Source: Flavobacteriales bacterium UBA5871 (GTDB lineage Bacteria > Bacteroidota > Bacteroidia > Flavobacteriales_D > Crocinitomicaceae). From it: a stretch of 13,429 nucleotides of DNA. The notes under the pieces are model-generated. The model made no database searches, was not told the DNA's origin, and worked only from the letters and a program-made list of their open reading frames with translations. Numbering within the stretch: the stretch's first letter is position 1; every line of letters begins with the position of its first letter. The stretch is from assembly GCA_002432085.1 (NCBI GenBank), contig DJFN01000045.1:219-13647 (forward strand), given 5' to 3'. Below, one piece after another: positions 12,258 through 13,429 of this stretch. The position numbers were made by a program, and so were the translations under genes.

Positions 12258-12884
12258 ATGAATCAAACTTCTGCCTTTTGGGGACGAATGCTGTCTGTAT
12301 TGTTCGTATGCGTCGTTGCGGCCGGTTTCGCACAGGAACGTCGCCGTATGCCGCATGTCGCTCCATGGCAGAGTGAGAAACACACCGTTCCGAATGTGTT
12401 CTGGATGGATCTTTCCGGCGGTTCGGCTTTAACGAAAAATGAGCGCTACGGAATCATGGGCGGCGTAAATCTTCATTACCTGACGAAAAACCGTCGACAC
12501 ATTCAGTTTCGGTACAATTATACAGGCACGATTAACAACAAGGCATTCATGAGCTACGACGTTTCCGATGCCGGTTACCTGTTCGGCTGGCTGGTAGCAC
12601 GTCGCTTTATGGTGATGGAATTTGCTTTGGGCGTTAGCTGCGTCTTCGGAGCAGAAACAACGACGTTTTATGGAGTTCAGGGCTACTCACCCTCGGTTCA
12701 CCGCGATCCGTTCGTAACGGTTGGCTTGCCGGTTGAGCTCGACATCAAGCCGATGTGTTTCCATTATTTCGGATTGGGCATCGCGGTAAAAGGCAATCTC
12801 AACCCGCGCAGAAGCTATGTTGGTATTGGTCTCGAGCTTTCACTTCATGGACCGAATCAGCGTCGTGTGGTCGTAAAAGAATAA
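12258..12884 (+). CDS. Hypothetical secreted, outer-membrane-type protein
   Basis: The 208-aa protein has a signal peptide (MNQTSAFWGRMLSVLFVCVVAAGFAQ) and then a basic segment ERRRMPHVAPW. The rest consists of short strands rich in Gly, Tyr and Phe (MGGVNLHYL, HIQFRYNYTG, MEFALGVSCVFG, FVTVGLPVELDIKP, FGLGIAVKGNL, YVGIGLELSL) that suggest a small beta-barrel. No family is recognised and it shows no obvious similarity to the two paralogues on either side. The frame is open for 21 codons further upstream, but the ATG at 12258 is preferred because the signal peptide begins there and because the extension would run through the terminator and promoter. Function unknown. Confidence 0.75.
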   Translation: MNQTSAFWGRMLSVLFVCVVAAGFAQERRRMPHVAPWQSEKHTVPNVFWMDLSGGSALTKNERYGIMGGVNLHYLTKNRRHIQFRYNYTGTINNKAFMSYDVSDAGYLFGWLVARRFMVMEFALGVSCVFGAETTTFYGVQGYSPSVHRDPFVTVGLPVELDIKPMCFHYFGLGIAVKGNLNPRRSYVGIGLELSLHGPNQRRVVVKE

Positions 12885-12898
12885 GCGGTTTTGTACGG

Positions 12899-12912
12899 CT
12901 CGAAAAATCGAG
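12899..12912. other. Small inverted repeat after the gene ending at 12884
   Basis: CTCGA-AAAA-TCGAG is a 5-bp hairpin flanked on both sides by TACGG. There is no T-tract behind it, so it is at best a weak terminator. Confidence 0.25.
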
Positions 12913-12977
12913 TACGGAAAATTGCAACAAACGATTGGTCTGAACTTCTGACCTTAGCCGAAATTAATGAACTAACT

Positions 12978-13429
12978 ATGAAACGAATTTACCAATCGCT
13001 ATTTATCGCTCTGCTGACAGTCACTGCCCAGGCACAGCAGGAAGTGATCGTTGTCCGTCAATCGGATCGCACTAACAGCAGCAAGCCTAAGAAAGTCAGA
13101 AAACCGAAGCAGGAACGTAATGTCGAGAATTACAACGCGTTCAAGTTCGATCCGTTCCGTATGGCGATCGGGGAGATCAATTTCAGCTGGGAACACCGCA
13201 TTCACGACAAAACGACTTTCGAGATCGAGCTCGGGCCAACGGTTTCCAACCTGAACAGAAACCGTTATATCATCAAAAATGACTCACCGGGAACGGGCTT
13301 TTACCAGAAACAATCGGGGATGGGGGTGTTAGCTTCGGCTGCGGTGCGTTATTATCCGCTGGAGGATTTCCATGCGATGAACAAGCTGTATGTTTCGCCG
13401 CGGTTTAAATACCGCCGCTACAATGAGAG
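12978..13429 (+). CDS. Outer-membrane-type hypothetical protein, paralogue of the gene at 11471 (cut by right window edge)
   Basis: The frame starts MKRIYQSLFIALLTVTAQAQ, a signal peptide, and stays open for 150 codons to the window end. After it come QEVIVVRQSDRTNSSKPKKV, a Lys/Arg/Pro-rich stretch, and NVENYNAFKFDPFRMAIGEI NFSWEHR, then FEIELGPTVSNL, GMGVLASAAVR and MNKLYVSPRFKYRRYNE. The match to the protein encoded at 11471 is near exact from the NVENYNAF motif on, with differences in the linker and in one loop (RNRYIIKNDSPGTGFYQKQSG). The two arose by tandem duplication with an unrelated gene between them. The 3' end is not seen. No clear promoter: GACCTTAGC (12950) is a degenerate -7 match. 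Confidence 0.82.
   Translation, partial: MKRIYQSLFIALLTVTAQAQQEVIVVRQSDRTNSSKPKKVRKPKQERNVENYNAFKFDPFRMAIGEINFSWEHRIHDKTTFEIELGPTVSNLNRNRYIIKNDSPGTGFYQKQSGMGVLASAAVRYYPLEDFHAMNKLYVSPRFKYRRYNE

Overview
The window looks like chromosomal DNA of a member of the Bacteroidota, most likely Flavobacteriales. The grounds are two secreted proteins with the C-terminal sorting domain of the type IX secretion system (T9SS), a TonB-dependent receptor with an N-terminal carboxypeptidase-regulatory domain, signal peptides ending in ...FGQ or ...AQ, and promoter motifs of the Bacteroidetes TAnnTTTG type instead of -10/-35 boxes. The genus cannot be fixed from the sequence alone.

Left part (1-2864, minus strand): the first 70 codons of citrate synthase (gltA) run off the left edge behind a plausible promoter. 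Then comes a small three-helix membrane protein of unknown function, a strong hairpin terminator, and a complete secreted dipeptidyl peptidase IV (723 aa). Related 12-base ACTCACACTxxx repeats lie on both sides of the peptidase gene.

Intergenic stretch (2865-3679, about 815 bp): a six-unit heptamer array, 12-mer repeats, two tandem copies of a 103-bp unit, an inverted GTGTGAG tract, a near-perfect Bacteroidetes -7 box at 3449, and a leader of about 216 nt with hairpins and a 44-codon open frame that overlaps the next start as ATGA.

Central part (3680-11374, plus strand): five genes that together read as an extracellular nucleic-acid scavenging locus. They encode a T9SS-secreted lamin-tail-domain protein, a TonB-dependent receptor, a T9SS-secreted multidomain endonuclease I, a lipoprotein carrying the 5'-nucleotidase C-terminal (substrate-binding) domain, and a Tat-exported metallophosphatase carrying the 5'-nucleotidase N-terminal (catalytic) domain. 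The last three are tightly packed, with gaps of 1 and 4 nt between the final genes. The inferred flow is that DNA is bound or cut outside the cell, products cross the outer membrane through the TonB receptor, and the two-part 5'-nucleotidase releases phosphate and nucleoside in the periplasm. The receptor's substrate is an inference from the neighbours.

Right part (11471-13429, plus strand): two close paralogues of an outer-membrane-type protein, the second cut by the window edge, with an unrelated small outer-membrane-type protein between them. Each has its own signal peptide, and at least one hairpin terminator separates them. Their function is not recognised.
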